Origin: Clostridiales bacterium UBA3680
GTDB lineage: Bacteria > Bacillota > Clostridia > Lachnospirales > CAG-274
Direction: 5' to 3'
Assembly (NCBI GenBank): GCA_002372875.1
Contig: DFJD01000022.1
Span: 809-15,086 of the forward strand
Length of the DNA stretch: 14,278 nt
This document shows positions 14,235-14,278 of this stretch, in pieces. The translations under genes were made by a program, and so were the position numbers. The notes beneath the pieces are model-generated. The model was not told where the DNA came from, did no database searches, and saw only the letters and a list, made by a program, of their open reading frames with translations. How positions within the stretch are numbered: the stretch's first letter is position 1; every line of letters begins with the position of its first letter.

Positions 14235-14278
14235 TAAGAAAAGGGTGTGATCGTCTGATATGTACCCAGAATCCTGGA

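Noticed and set aside
14243..14267. GGGT...ACCC pairing after the GAPDH gene, considered as a terminator
   Set aside because: Four pairs over a 17-base loop and no T-run; the window ends before a true terminator could be judged.

Overview
The window is AT-rich, densely packed DNA from a low-GC Gram-positive anaerobe, most likely a gut-type member of the Clostridia. The reasons are: strong AGGAGG-type ribosome binding sites; an era-recO pair; a MutS2 with a C-terminal Smr domain; and a roughly 1,400-residue oxygen-sensitive-type 2-hydroxyacyl-CoA dehydratase/activase fusion of the kind found in strict anaerobes. No rRNA, tRNA, CRISPR array, transposase or phage gene is visible. No gene-free stretch exceeds 300 bases.

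Left part (1-2650, minus strand): a compact operon reading PHP-family phosphatase, family-4 uracil-DNA glycosylase, era, recO (the last cut by the window edge). The genes are one base apart or overlap by 20 bases, so they are almost certainly co-transcribed and translationally coupled. The operon joins a base-excision repair enzyme, a ribosome-assembly GTPase and a recombination mediator. It starts at an extended -10 promoter in the 87-bp divergent gap at 2651-2737.

Centre-left (2738-6380, plus strand): a small nitroreductase-fold flavoprotein, mutS2 (start overlapping the previous stop by one base) and an OmpR-type response regulator with no kinase beside it. This unit ends at a long AT-rich hairpin. 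The hairpin abuts a second, 15-bp inverted repeat, and a 15-nt palindrome lies immediately upstream of the next promoter.

Centre-right (6618-12923, plus strand): a consensus promoter drives a 1,402-residue protein with two BadF/HgdC-type ATPase domains in tandem, a cysteine-rich linker and dehydratase-like domains. It is followed by a possible 33-codon small ORF with a good ribosome binding site, an ArsC/Spx-like thioredoxin-fold protein, and a secreted protein with a TTG start whose C-terminal half resembles D-glucuronyl C5-epimerase-type alpha/alpha toroids. A canonical terminator closes the unit.

Right end (13200-14234, plus strand): the glycolytic glyceraldehyde-3-phosphate dehydrogenase, with codon use typical of a highly expressed gene, its own extended -10 promoter and an AT-rich leader containing two inverted repeats. 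Bases 14235-14278 hold no recognisable gene.

Most of the window is ordinary core genome. The items most worth a second look are the single-chain double-activase fusion, the cluster of inverted repeats in front of it, the 33-codon ORF and the secreted protein.
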